A stretch of 51,771 nt of DNA from an uncultured Methylophilaceae bacterium (GTDB lineage Bacteria > Pseudomonadota > Gammaproteobacteria > Burkholderiales > Methylophilaceae), in contig CAILHX010000048.1 of assembly GCA_903834185.1 (NCBI GenBank), forward strand, positions 1-51,771. Reading direction: 5' to 3'. This document shows positions 7,690-15,508 of this stretch, piece after piece (the first letter of the stretch is position 1; every line of letters begins with the position of its first letter). The notes under the pieces were generated by a model. It saw only the letters and a list, made by a program, of their open reading frames with translations, was not told the DNA's origin and did not search any database. The translations under genes were made by a program, and so were the position numbers.

Positions 7690-8490
7690 TTAATAACGAC
7701 TTGAAGAAGGTGGCCTTGCAGCTTGCTGCCCGGATGATGCGTCGAGGGATGATGCTTTGTCGGGCAGATTTTGCCGCTGTCTTACATCCGACAGCAGACG
7801 GGCGAATTCTTTTTTGACCACGGCATAACATTCGCACACATCATGTTCCAGGCCGACTCTATCCAGTACCGTGATATGGCCGCGCCGGTAGCTGATGTAG
7901 CCGTAAGCCTGTAGCCTTCCGGCCGCTTCGGTGACCCCTTCACGGCGCACCCCCAGCATACTGGCGATCAACTCCTGGGTGATGGTGAGTTCGCTCGAGT
8001 ACAGCCTGTCCAGAGTCAGCAACAACCAGCGGCACAACTGCTGTTCCACAGAGTGGTGACGGTTGCAGACCGCGGTCTGCGACATCTGGGTGATCAGCGC
8101 TTGGGTGTAACGCAGCAACAGGCGCATCACCGGCCCGGCGCGATTGAACTCTTCCATCAATATCGACGCTTTCAGCCGGTAACCATGCCCACCGGTCTGC
8201 ACCACTGCATCGCTAGGCGTGGTTTCGCCGCCCATGAACAGGGAAACCCCGACGACACCTTCATTACCGACACCCGCCATCTCGGAAGAGCCTCCGTTTT
8301 CAACTACATACTGCAACGACACAATGGCGGTCGTGGGGAAATAGACATATTGCAGTTTGCCGCCGGATTCATACAGCACATCGCCCAGCAACATCGGCAC
8401 CGGCTCCAGGTGCGGTGACAAGCGGTCGAATTCCGCATCCAGCAAGGCCGCCAGAATATGATTTTGGTTCGGATCATGCACGTGCGGCAT
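7690..8490 (-). CDS. Crp/Fnr-family transcription regulator
   Basis: A 266-residue regulator with an N-terminal cyclic-nucleotide-binding-like beta barrel (about 35-115), a dimer helix (about 118-148) and a C-terminal helix-turn-helix (about 168-205). In the recognition helix VRREGVTEAAGRL, R183 and E184 align with CRP R180 and E181, which read the TGTG core. The position of CRP R185 is Glu187. There is no N-terminal Cys cluster, so it is not an Fnr oxygen sensor. A Ser/Gln-rich tail follows residue 240. It is the best local candidate to bind the seven shared 21-bp sites; AGGA lies ahead of ATG 8490. The effector is unknown. Confidence 0.88.
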   Translation of the reverse strand: MPHVHDPNQNHILAALLDAEFDRLSPHLEPVPMLLGDVLYESGGKLQYVYFPTTAIVSLQYVVENGGSSEMAGVGNEGVVGVSLFMGGETTPSDAVVQTGGHGYRLKASILMEEFNRAGPVMRLLLRYTQALITQMSQTAVCNRHHSVEQQLCRWLLLTLDRLYSSELTITQELIASMLGVRREGVTEAAGRLQAYGYISYRRGHITVLDRVGLEHDVCECYAVVKKEFARLLSDVRQRQNLPDKASSLDASSGQQAARPPSSSRY

Positions 8491-8663
8491 ATCTGAATTC
8501 CTGTTGCAGGGGTTAACTGACGGGAATAAAACGGCGAGAGAAAAATGCTAGAGGAAATGCATCACCAACAAGATAGCACGTATAGCCTCATCGCGTAGAT
8601 ATATATTTTTTAACACTTTTTTACCTTATGCCGGTATGAGTCCACTGCAAAAAAATCAATGCC

Positions 8664-8708
8664 TAAGTGTGTTGCCGCACAGACGCTCCTTATGCGACTG
8701 CGTAATCT
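8664..8708 (+). promoter_or_regulatory. Shared-motif promoter (site c)
   Basis: TAAGTGTGTTGC followed by CGCACAGAC occupies 8664-8684. A -10-like TAATCT begins 19 bp after the motif (8703-8708), placing the motif centre near -41. It drives the glycine-zipper lipoprotein gene at 8735. Confidence 0.7.
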
Positions 8709-8734
8709 GCAGATTCTTAATAAGGAGCTTGATC

Positions 8735-8953
8735 ATGAACACATTGAACAGATTTACAGCGGGAACGCTGGCTATGTTACTCGTCGTTGGTTTGAGCGGT
8801 TGCGGTGAAATGAGCACCCGTCAAAAGGACACCACTGTAGGCGCTGTCGGCGGTGCTGTTGCCGGTGCCGTACTCTCCGGCGGGGTGCTCGGCACGGCGG
8901 TAGGCGCAGGCGTAGGCGCCGTGATCGGCAACGAAGTGGGCAAGGGCAAGTAA
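8735..8953 (+). CDS. Glycine-zipper lipoprotein (OsmB/YMGG-like)
   Basis: A 72-residue lipoprotein. The lipobox is VGLSGC near residue 23. The mature part is a Gly/Ala/Val-rich zipper (VGAVGGAVAGAVLSGGVLG) able to pack in membranes, as in OsmB and other glycine-zipper 2TM proteins. AAGGAG stands 7 bases ahead of ATG 8735. It is expected in the outer or inner membrane and under shared-motif site c, divergent from the Crp-type gene. The exact role is unknown. Confidence 0.85.
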   Translation: MNTLNRFTAGTLAMLLVVGLSGCGEMSTRQKDTTVGAVGGAVAGAVLSGGVLGTAVGAGVGAVIGNEVGKGK

Positions 8954-9068
8954 TGCTGCAGGCAGCAAGGTTGCGCCAACCCGGAACAGGTTGAGCGTCC
9001 TTGCCTGACTGGCAGCCGAGGCCTTTCCATTAAACCCATTGCCGTAAAAATCAGTATAGGAACAGGTC

Positions 9069-9188
9069 ATGCAAATACAAGTCAAAAAAACTACGCAAAA
9101 TAAATTTCACAATGTCATCATGTGGTTCACAGGAACGATCGCGGTCGCGCTGCTTGGCATCGTGATGCTGTCGGCATTGACGCACTGA
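9069..9188 (+). CDS. Small single-helix membrane protein
   Basis: A 39-residue frame from ATG 9069 to TGA 9188. A basic, polar N-terminus (about 16 residues) is followed by one transmembrane helix (MWFTGTIAVALLGIVMLSAL). TATAGGAACAGGTC ahead of the start supplies a ribosome site. It lies 115 bp after the lipoprotein gene and is probably in the same transcript. No family is recognised. Confidence 0.55.
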   Translation: MQIQVKKTTQNKFHNVIMWFTGTIAVALLGIVMLSALTH

Positions 9189-9576
9189 TGCAAAACATTT
9201 GGTCCATAACCTGCCTGCACCCGCCAGCAGATGAAGATTAGCATCTGATCCTTTCCATCGCCATACAATCGCTGCTTACATCAACGGCTGCATAAGCGCG
9301 GCATTTAAACGCCTTACATCAATTACATGCTTAACCGCCTTATTCGCCCAGCAGTTCGGCCACCGGCGGATTCGGATTTAGTAGTCATGGCTATTCTCTA
9401 TGTATGACATCAGTGCACAAGCAAGCGGCGGGATTTATCAGAGCATTAAATATCGCCTTATGTACGTAAGCGCACAGACCCTGTCCCTTATCAAAAACAT
9501 AATCACCCCAACGATCTTGCACCAGGTTTCTTGCAACAGGGTCATGTTCAACGATATTGAATAGGAGGTTATACGC
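9189..9576. other. Intergenic region holding site d
   Basis: These 388 bp show no gene. A short stem (CAGATG ... CATCTG, about 9227-9248) followed by a pyrimidine stretch may end the 8735-9188 transcript. The right part contains the shared-motif promoter at 9459-9503. Nothing else was recognised. Confidence 0.6.
9459..9503 (+). promoter_or_regulatory. Shared-motif promoter (site d)
   Basis: TATGTACGTAAG followed by CGCACAGAC occupies 9459-9479. A good -10, CATAAT, starts 19 bp after it (9498-9503). It drives the BON lipoprotein gene at 9577 and probably the CsbD and DUF3309 genes behind it. Confidence 0.7.
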
Positions 9577-9924
9577 ATGCTCAACAACAAAACGAAATTA
9601 GTGGCATTCGCTGTTACTTGCAGTCTGTGTTTGGGGCTGGCGGCTTGCAGCTCGTCCCGTTCGGCTGTGAACAGCGGTCAGGACGTTGCAGAAAACAGCA
9701 GTCCGGCGGTCAAGGATGCTGCTACCACTGCCAGGATCAAGGCTGCGCTGCTGACCGAACCGGGTCTCAGGAGCTTTCAGATTACAGTGACCACGATAGA
9801 TGGTGTGGTTGACCTGACAGGCACCGTTGATACCCAGGCCAACAGAGACAAGGCACAACAGGTCGCGGAAAGATTCTCCGGCGTGAAATTCGTTGAGAAT
9901 CAACTTGTGGTCTCGCCGACCTGA
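9577..9924 (+). CDS. BON-domain lipoprotein
   Basis: A 115-residue lipoprotein with lipobox LGLAAC (Cys24) and a Ser-rich linker. One BON domain follows at about 45-113: DAATTARIKAALLTEPGL, then VDLTGTVDTQANRDKAQQVA, then VKFVENQLVV. BON domains bind phospholipid and occur in OsmY-like osmotic-stress proteins, so a role in envelope integrity is likely. AGGAGG precedes ATG 9577 strongly. It is the second BON protein of the island after 3120. Confidence 0.88.
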   Translation: MLNNKTKLVAFAVTCSLCLGLAACSSSRSAVNSGQDVAENSSPAVKDAATTARIKAALLTEPGLRSFQITVTTIDGVVDLTGTVDTQANRDKAQQVAERFSGVKFVENQLVVSPT

Positions 9925-9983
9925 AATGCTGGCTGACTGAATACTTATCGCATCATTTGAAATCATCATTTTAGGAGAACGAG

Positions 9984-10223
9984 ATGAACCGGGATCGCAT
10001 TCAAGGAAACTACAAGCAATTTGCAGGCAGCGCGCGCGAGGCATGGGGCGAATTGACTCATAACCATATGCATGTCATCGAAGGGCGACGCTTGCAGTTG
10101 GCAGGCAAGATCCAGAAGCTGTACGGCATAGGCAGGGATGTTGCCGACCGTCAGATCAAGGATTTCGCAAGATCGGTGAGCAAGGTATCAGGGACTGATC
10201 CGCTGCATTTTGAAACAGACTGA
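9984..10223 (+). CDS. CsbD-family stress protein
   Basis: A 79-residue, highly charged soluble protein beginning MNRDRIQGNYKQFAGSAREAWGEL, the hallmark of CsbD-like proteins. The usual GK-repeat region reads RRLQLAGKIQKLYGIG. CsbD proteins are general-stress proteins of unknown biochemical role. TTAGGAGAACGAG precedes the start. It follows the BON lipoprotein by 59 bp and is probably co-transcribed from site d. Confidence 0.88.
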   Translation: MNRDRIQGNYKQFAGSAREAWGELTHNHMHVIEGRRLQLAGKIQKLYGIGRDVADRQIKDFARSVSKVSGTDPLHFETD

Positions 10224-10306
10224 AGCCTTGCCGACTGACGACATCAGCTCACGCCCGGCTTGGTTGTATATCCGAAAAACTTTAACCACATCACGGGAGA
10301 AACATC

Positions 10307-10465
10307 ATGTCACTAGGAACCATATTTTTAATCATCATCCTGCTCTTGCTGGTAGGGGCCATACCGACCTGGCCGCATAGTCGTAGCTGGGGTTATGGCC
10401 CTAGCGGCGGACTCGGCGTGCTCATGGTGATCCTGCTGGTGCTGGTATTACTTGGACGCATCTGA
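10307..10465 (+). CDS. DUF3309 small membrane protein
   Basis: A 52-residue protein with two hydrophobic helices (TIFLIIILLLLVGAIP and GVLMVILLVLVLLGRI) flanking the conserved loop WPHSRSWGYGPSGG. This is diagnostic for DUF3309, a family of tiny proteobacterial membrane proteins of unknown function often found with CsbD and lmo0937-type genes. CGGGAGAAACATC precedes ATG 10307. Confidence 0.88.
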   Translation: MSLGTIFLIIILLLLVGAIPTWPHSRSWGYGPSGGLGVLMVILLVLVLLGRI

Positions 10466-10537
10466 CGCTTACCCGGCGGCAGGGTGTGCAGATTCAGCAA
10501 TCGACCCGCCGCTATGACTTTATTAAACGAGGACATT

Positions 10538-11206
10538 ATGAAACATATACTCCCCAACCTGCCCTATGGCTATGAAGCACTGGAACCGCACATAGACGCA
10601 CGTACCATGGAGCTACATCACGACAAGCACCATGCATCGTATGTCACCAACCTGAACAAGGCACTGGAAAAATTCCCGCAATTCCAGGAACGTTCGGCCA
10701 CCTGGCTGCTACTCAATCTTGATCAGGTCCCAGAAGCCATACGAACCACCGTGCGCAATAACGCCGGTGGCCATATCAACCATAGCCTTTACTGGAAAGC
10801 CATGTCGCCTACCGGTCTGGTCACGCCTAAAGGTGCGCTGGCCGAGGCCATCAACCATGATTTCGGCAGCTTTGACGATTTCAGGAAGCAGTTTGCAGAG
10901 AGCGGAGCCAAATTGTTCGGCTCAGGCTGGGTGTGGCTGGTACGTGAGCAGAGCGATGGCGGAAAGTTGATGATCGTGACCACCAACGGTCACGATAATC
11001 CGCTGATGCAAGGCTTGTTCCCGATTCTGCTCAATGACGTATGGGAACACGCTTACTACCTTAAATTTCAGAACCGCCGTCTTGAATTCATGGATGGCTG
11101 GTGGTCGGTCACCAACTGGCAGGAAGCTGCCCTCCGCTTTGAGCATGCAGGTGCGGGGGTTGATCTGCAAAAGGAAGAGCAGGATGCACTGGCGCTCATG
11201 GCGTAA
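10538..11206 (+). CDS. sodA/sodB: Iron/manganese superoxide dismutase
   Basis: A 222-residue SOD that disproportionates superoxide in the cytoplasm. The metal ligands are H27 (MELHHDKHH), H82 (NHSLYW), D167 and H171 (NDVWEHAYY). NNAGGH resembles the Mn type. The second-sphere residue that is Gln146 in E. coli MnSOD aligns with His152 here (NGHDNPLM), as in some His-type Fe or cambialistic SODs, so metal preference is uncertain. ATG 10538 with ACGAGGA is preferred over 10484. It is embedded among stress genes. The symbol depends on the metal. Confidence 0.92.
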   Translation: MKHILPNLPYGYEALEPHIDARTMELHHDKHHASYVTNLNKALEKFPQFQERSATWLLLNLDQVPEAIRTTVRNNAGGHINHSLYWKAMSPTGLVTPKGALAEAINHDFGSFDDFRKQFAESGAKLFGSGWVWLVREQSDGGKLMIVTTNGHDNPLMQGLFPILLNDVWEHAYYLKFQNRRLEFMDGWWSVTNWQEAALRFEHAGAGVDLQKEEQDALALMA

Positions 11207-11540
11207 AGCGCATGCCATGCGCGCCTTGTCTGCAACGGCTTTGTACCTCGGCATCGCCTTGATACTACTGGGCGTTGCCGGCATGACGGCATTTGCCGCA
11301 GTGAACCCGGTACTGAACGAATCGGTACATAACTACAATGCAGCTATTTTCTCCGGCGCTTATATCCCCGGCAATGCCACTCAGTTGACCAATGTAAAAA
11401 AGCCACGTCTGAACTTCCAGCCCAACAGTCAGCTGGAGAGTCAACCTGCTCCCGGCAAATGGATCAGGTTATGCAAGGATGGCCGGCAATGCTCTTCCGC
11501 CGATGAAGACATCAAACGCAGACCAGGCTTTAAGGCCTGA
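11184..11540 (+). CDS. Signal-anchored small protein, function unknown
   Basis: About 118 residues from ATG 11184, which has AAGGAA ahead and overlaps the SOD gene's end by 23 bp; ATG 11217 is an alternative. A basic N-terminus is followed by a hydrophobic helix (ALYLGIALILLGVAGMTAFAA). The rest is a polar periplasmic part with two Cys (RLCKDGRQCSS) near the C-terminus. The overlap suggests translational coupling to SOD. No family is recognised. Confidence 0.6.
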   Translation: MHWRSWRKAHAMRALSATALYLGIALILLGVAGMTAFAAVNPVLNESVHNYNAAIFSGAYIPGNATQLTNVKKPRLNFQPNSQLESQPAPGKWIRLCKDGRQCSSADEDIKRRPGFKA

Positions 11541-11613
11541 ATTGCCAGTCTCTCCATCTGCAGAAATCGGTTGTGAAAATATCCGGGTAATACGCGAAAA
11601 GCAGTGATGCAAA

Positions 11614-11658
11614 TGTGTGTGATAACGCACAGACGAGTTTTCCAATACAGAACATGAT
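11614..11658 (+). promoter_or_regulatory. Shared-motif promoter (site e), best palindrome
   Basis: TGTGTGTGATAA followed by CGCACAGAC occupies 11614-11634. GTGTGTG-N6-CACAGAC matches its own reverse complement at 6 of 7 half-site positions. A -10-like CATGAT starts 19 bp later (11653-11658). It drives the Lmo0937-type gene at 11711 and possibly the genes through Dps. Confidence 0.75.
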
Positions 11659-11710
11659 GGCTACGAGTGGAATGTCTATTCAACTCACCATACATAAAAG
11701 GGAATTGATC

Positions 11711-11860
11711 ATGTTATATACCATTGCTGTCGTTCTGGTCATTTTATGGCTGTTAGGACTTGTTACTTCCTACACCATGGGTGGCTTTATCCATATTCTG
11801 CTGGTGATCGCCATCGTTGTCGTGCTGTTGCGCGTGATAGGTGGGGGCTCGGTATTGTGA
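11711..11860 (+). CDS. Lmo0937-family small membrane protein, second copy
   Basis: A 49-residue hydrophobic protein (MLYTIAVVLVILWLLGLV) aligning along its full length with the protein encoded at 1610-1759. AGGGAA lies 8 bases ahead of ATG 11711; the frame upstream to 11615 is leader sequence that runs through the promoter. Both copies belong to units with the shared motif. The function is unknown. Confidence 0.82.
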   Translation: MLYTIAVVLVILWLLGLVTSYTMGGFIHILLVIAIVVVLLRVIGGGSVL

Positions 11861-11962
11861 GTCTCGCCATGATCAAACTCGCCATGATCAAACCGTGGTC
11901 TGGTCTCGGCAACGTCATTTCACCAGATATTACCTCACAGGCAGGATGAAGGAGGGCATGTG

Positions 11963-12187
11963 ATGAAAGCCATCGCTTTGGGTCTGTTTACCGGCGGCGT
12001 ATTGCGCATCATTTTCGGCATGGGGTCTATCAACTCGACCAGCATGGATATTTCCCGCGTACTGCTGGGGATCATGGTCGGCGTGATTGTAATGCTGATC
12101 GTCGGTGGCATCGCAGGAATGTTCAAATCTTCGGGAACGTCCCAGGATGGATTCGAAGAGCACTCCCCTTCCAATACAGTGAAATAA
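11963..12187 (+). CDS. Small membrane protein, two helices
   Basis: A 74-residue protein with two hydrophobic segments (ALGLFTGGVLRIIFGMG and VLLGIMVGVIVMLIVGGIAGMF) and a polar, acidic C-terminus. ATG 11963 follows GGAGGG by 6 bases; a GTG one codon earlier is less well spaced. It sits between the Lmo0937-type gene and dps. No named family is recognised. Confidence 0.65.
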   Translation: MKAIALGLFTGGVLRIIFGMGSINSTSMDISRVLLGIMVGVIVMLIVGGIAGMFKSSGTSQDGFEEHSPSNTVK

Positions 12188-12234
12188 AGTCATTCCCCCA
12201 TCAATCTATTATTACTTGAATAAGGACAAAAATC

Positions 12235-12807
12235 ATGCAAAAAACAAAAGCGGAAAAGAAATCTTCCAAAAATGTTACTGTAAAAAAAATGGAGCTGGTG
12301 ACAAGACGCAATGCACCGCTTGCCACGCCGACCGACCTCAAAGCAAATGCGACTCAGGATATCGCCGGAGCGTTGAACGGGATACTGGCGGATATTTTCG
12401 CGCTGCACCTCAAAACCAAGAACTTCCACTGGCATATGAGCGGTCCGCATTTCCGCGACTACCATTTGATGCTGGACGAGCAGGCCAGCCAGCTATATGC
12501 CATGACCGACCCCATCGCTGAACGCATCCGCAAGATCGGTGGTTCCACGTTGCGCTCCATCGGACACATTTCTCGTGTGCAACGCATACTGGATAACGAT
12601 GCCCAGTATGTAGAACCGCTGGATATGCTGGCCGAGTTGCGCGAAGACAGCAAGACACTGGCAGGCCGCCTGCGTGAGGCGCACGACGTGTGCAACGAAC
12701 ATCGCGATATTGCAACTGCCAGCCTGATCGAAGTATGGATAGATGAAACCGAACGCCGCACCTGGTTTTTGTTCGAGTCCAGCCGGCAGGGTTCTCTAGG
12801 TCATTAA
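12235..12807 (+). CDS. dps: Dps-like DNA-protection ferritin
   Basis: A 190-residue Dps-type mini-ferritin. The ferroxidase-site segments are visible as KNFHWHMSGPHFRDYHLMLDEQ, in which the His, the Asp and the Glu of the family pattern are present. The first about 25 residues are Lys-rich (KTKAEKKSSKNVTVKK), a tail of the kind that binds DNA in Dps. It stores iron while consuming peroxide and coats DNA in stationary phase. It lies 47 bp after the small membrane gene at 11963 and fits the oxidative-stress theme set by SOD. Confidence 0.92.
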   Translation: MQKTKAEKKSSKNVTVKKMELVTRRNAPLATPTDLKANATQDIAGALNGILADIFALHLKTKNFHWHMSGPHFRDYHLMLDEQASQLYAMTDPIAERIRKIGGSTLRSIGHISRVQRILDNDAQYVEPLDMLAELREDSKTLAGRLREAHDVCNEHRDIATASLIEVWIDETERRTWFLFESSRQGSLGH

Positions 12808-12980
12808 AGCATGTCGCTCAACCGGAACATTGGATTTGCCCCGATTCTGGAGATATAGGCTCTGAAGTAAGGGTTGCGCAGTATCGGGATGCCATGATTG
12901 ACCGAACGGGTGCTGGCAATAACGGTGTGCAATCAAGCCTTGAAAATCAATCAGGCATCTCAATTCAATGGGTGGAAAAA

Positions 12981-13589
12981 ATGAATATATTCAAAGTTTT
13001 ATTGGTATTTCTGGCGTTAGTCAGCGTAGGCGCCCTCACCGGCATGACCACGAAGGAAATGGTGCCGCCGGATCAGATGGTCAAGAGTGTGGCAAACGAG
13101 GTACTGGAGATCGTCAAAAACGACAAGGATATCCAGAATGGTGATAGCCACAAGATGACTGCCATGGCTCAGGAAAAAGTAGTGCCGCACTTCGATTTCC
13201 AGCGTATGTCGCGTAATGCACTCGGCAGGCCCTGGGCGACCGCGACACCGGAACAGCAGCAGGCTTTTGTACAGGAGTTCCAACAGTTGACGACACGCAC
13301 ATACTCTTCGGCGCTATCCAAGTACAAGAACCAGACTATCCAATATATTCCTTACACTGCCCAGCCCAATGCCACTGAGGCCAAGGTCAAGACGCTCATT
13401 CTGCAGCCCGGCGGCCAGTCTATTCCGGTGGAATATCTGCTGGAAAAACTGAGTGATCAATGGAAAGTATTCGACGTTGTGATTGACGGCCTGAGCCTGA
13501 CGTCCTCCCATCGTGGCGAGTACGCTGCCGAAGTACAACAGAACGGCATGGATGGACTGATACAGAAGCTCGTGGCAAAGAATAAATAA
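12981..13589 (+). CDS. MlaC/Ttg2D-family phospholipid carrier
   Basis: A 202-residue exported protein. It has a signal peptide (FKVLLVFLALVSVGALTG) and then the MlaC fold sequence, including PHFDFQRMSRNALGRPW, QQQAFVQEFQQLTTRTYSSAL and WKVFDVVIDGLSL. MlaC proteins carry phospholipids across the periplasm in retrograde transport. The usual mlaABDEF partners are not next to it, so this may be a stand-alone paralogue working in membrane repair, consistent with the neighbouring cfa gene. ATG 12981 with GGGTGGAAAAA is chosen over 12894. Confidence 0.85.
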   Translation: MNIFKVLLVFLALVSVGALTGMTTKEMVPPDQMVKSVANEVLEIVKNDKDIQNGDSHKMTAMAQEKVVPHFDFQRMSRNALGRPWATATPEQQQAFVQEFQQLTTRTYSSALSKYKNQTIQYIPYTAQPNATEAKVKTLILQPGGQSIPVEYLLEKLSDQWKVFDVVIDGLSLTSSHRGEYAAEVQQNGMDGLIQKLVAKNK

Positions 13590-13681
13590 TCTCAACCATG
13601 ACCAACAGCGTTATACGTTTTTGACACACCTGATGAAAGATCGAACCACCTACTTAACCTGATTAGAAAGCGGAGATTATA

Positions 13682-15013
13682 ATGAACTCTCAATCCATGG
13701 AACTCTCGCCTTCAGGGCATGTGCCCAGTGAGATACAGCAAGCGTCGGCGGTATTAAAGTCTCTGTTCCACGGATTCAAAGGCCGGCTGGCGTTTCGTTT
13801 CTGGAACGGCACCACGGTCAAGCTTGGTAATTTCATCTCCCACAAACAACAACCGGACTTTACCCTGGTGTGCCGCAATCAACGCGTGATCCGTTCCATC
13901 CTGTTAGGGCACGACCCGTTGCGCTTCGTGGAAGCCTACTTCCGCGATGACCTCGATATCGAAGGCAATATCTTCGATGCGGTGAGTCTCAAGGATTGCC
14001 TGTACGCCCCACAGATATCGCTGCTGCAAAAGATAAGTGCGCTGATCTCCGTGTTACGGCTCAAAGCAGACGATTCCGGCAATGAAGCGGCGTTAAGCGC
14101 AAATACCGTGAAGGCACATTCGAAAGCGGAGAACCGCGAGGCGATCGCCTTTCATTACGACGTATCCAACGATTTCTATGCATTGTGGCTGGACCCTGCC
14201 ATGGTGTATTCCTGTGCCTATTTCGAATCCGAAGAGGCAACTCTGGAGCATGCACAACAAGCCAAACTCGACCATATCTGCCGAAAACTGCTGCTCCAGC
14301 CCGGTGAGAGATTCCTCGATATAGGCTGCGGATGGGGCGCATTGGTGATCCATGCCGCCAAATATTATGGTGTTCACGCGCACGGCATCACACTCAGCCG
14401 GCAGCAACGGGAATTGGCAACCAGACGTATCCGGGAAGCCGACCTGCAACACAGGGTAACGTTGGAATTGCTTGACTACCGCGACCTTCCCGGCGAAGAG
14501 GTATATGACAAAATCTCCAGCGTAGGCATGTTCGAGCATATCGGCCTGGCCAATCTGCAGGCTTATTTCGACATTGTGAATCGGCAGTTGAAACCGGGCG
14601 GCTTATTCCTTAACCACGGCATCACCCATGATGTAGAAGGCTGGGAAAAGACTTTATCCACCAAGTTCATCAACCGCTATGTGTTTCCGGATGGTCAGCT
14701 GGATACCGTAGGCAATATCCAGCGCGTGATGGAACGCAGCCACTTCGAGATACTGGATGTGGAAGCACTCAGGTCGCATTATGCGATGACGCTGAGAAAT
14801 TGGGTGGCAAGACTGGAACAGCATCATGCTCAGGCGCTGCAATACGTCAGCGAGGCTACCTATCGCGTGTGGCGTTTGTATATGGCCGCGTGTGCACTCG
14901 AATTCGAGAGCGGTGAGATCGGCGTGTATCAGATACTTTCCGGCAAGCGCAATTGCCGCAAAAGTGCAACTCCGCTTACACGGCGTCATCTCTATAACGA
15001 CCGTAGTGTTTGA
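13682..15013 (+). CDS. cfa: Cyclopropane-fatty-acyl-phospholipid synthase
   Basis: A 443-residue SAM-dependent methyltransferase that adds a methylene bridge to unsaturated acyl chains of membrane phospholipids. The SAM-binding motif FLDIGCGWGAL lies near residue 212 and is preceded by the family sequence HYDVSNDFYALWLDPAMVYSCAY. Further conserved parts are VGMFEHIG and GGLFLNHGI. The N-terminal about 130 residues form the extra lipid-interacting domain. AAAGCGGAGATTATA precedes the ATG. In many bacteria cfa is a stationary-phase stress gene, matching this island. Confidence 0.95.
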   Translation: MNSQSMELSPSGHVPSEIQQASAVLKSLFHGFKGRLAFRFWNGTTVKLGNFISHKQQPDFTLVCRNQRVIRSILLGHDPLRFVEAYFRDDLDIEGNIFDAVSLKDCLYAPQISLLQKISALISVLRLKADDSGNEAALSANTVKAHSKAENREAIAFHYDVSNDFYALWLDPAMVYSCAYFESEEATLEHAQQAKLDHICRKLLLQPGERFLDIGCGWGALVIHAAKYYGVHAHGITLSRQQRELATRRIREADLQHRVTLELLDYRDLPGEEVYDKISSVGMFEHIGLANLQAYFDIVNRQLKPGGLFLNHGITHDVEGWEKTLSTKFINRYVFPDGQLDTVGNIQRVMERSHFEILDVEALRSHYAMTLRNWVARLEQHHAQALQYVSEATYRVWRLYMAACALEFESGEIGVYQILSGKRNCRKSATPLTRRHLYNDRSV

Positions 15014-15042
15014 TTTAAACAAATTGTACGGACTTTTCGCCT

Positions 15043-15087
15043 TATGTGCGCCATCGTACAGAAGCGTCGCCCGGCTATAGCGATAAT
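15043..15087 (+). promoter_or_regulatory. Shared-motif promoter (site f) of a candidate sRNA
   Basis: TATGTGCGCCAT followed by CGTACAGAA occupies 15043-15063, and a strong -10, GATAAT, begins exactly 19 bp later (15082-15087). No gene follows on this strand before the terminator at 15143-15179, so the promoter should serve the short transcript. Confidence 0.65.
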
Positions 15088-15093
15088 TCAGTC

Positions 15094-15179
15094 TAGGTGT
15101 TCATCCCTCTATATGGATTCCCTGTCCATGGAACACCTGACTGCCCGGTAATGGCACCCCCCGTTGCCGGGCTTTTTTT
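15094..15179 (+). ncRNA. Candidate stress-regulated small RNA, about 86 nt
   Basis: The predicted transcript starts 7 nt after GATAAT. Its first stem pairs AGGTGTTC (15095-15102) with GAACACCT (15131-15138) and encloses a small ATGGA/TCCAT hairpin. The second stem pairs GCCCGGTAA (15143-15151) with TTGCCGGGC (15164-15172) and is followed by seven T, a textbook terminator. It carries no plausible ORF. An alternative is that the second stem merely terminates cfa readthrough. Confidence 0.6.
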
Positions 15180-15200
15180 CACCATCAAACCGGGAATGTC

Positions 15201-15473
15201 CTATTCGTTAAGTTTTGCCGCCTCGGCGACGGCATAGGCTTCCGCGTGACGCGCAGCCAGTGTGTCGCGCCATAACAAATCATTGTTGGCATCATGTAAC
15301 TGCCTGGTCAGCGAGACAACTTCTGACCTAAGGCGCTCGTTCTCGGCTTTGATGCCGCGCTGCTGAATATCCAAGGCCAGATCAGAAATATGGCCATCAG
15401 CGTGATAATCAGCCAGATCGTTCAATAGCTTGCGTTGCGTTTGCGGGTATTCCTGCTGACTTAAACTAGACAT
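15201..15473 (-). CDS. Small coiled-coil protein, function unknown
   Basis: A 90-residue, hydrophilic, mostly helical protein. The central part (RGIKAENERLRSEVVSLTRQLHDANNDL) is a likely coiled coil. There is no signal peptide or membrane segment. ATG 15473 lacks a strong ribosome site. The shared-motif site g stands about 60 bp upstream, which would place this gene in the same regulon. No family is recognised. Confidence 0.65.
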   Translation of the reverse strand: MSSLSQQEYPQTQRKLLNDLADYHADGHISDLALDIQQRGIKAENERLRSEVVSLTRQLHDANNDLLWRDTLAARHAEAYAVAEAAKLNE

Positions 15474-15508
15474 GACAGTCTGCTTTTCGAAAAGGTTGGC
15501 CAGGTCAA

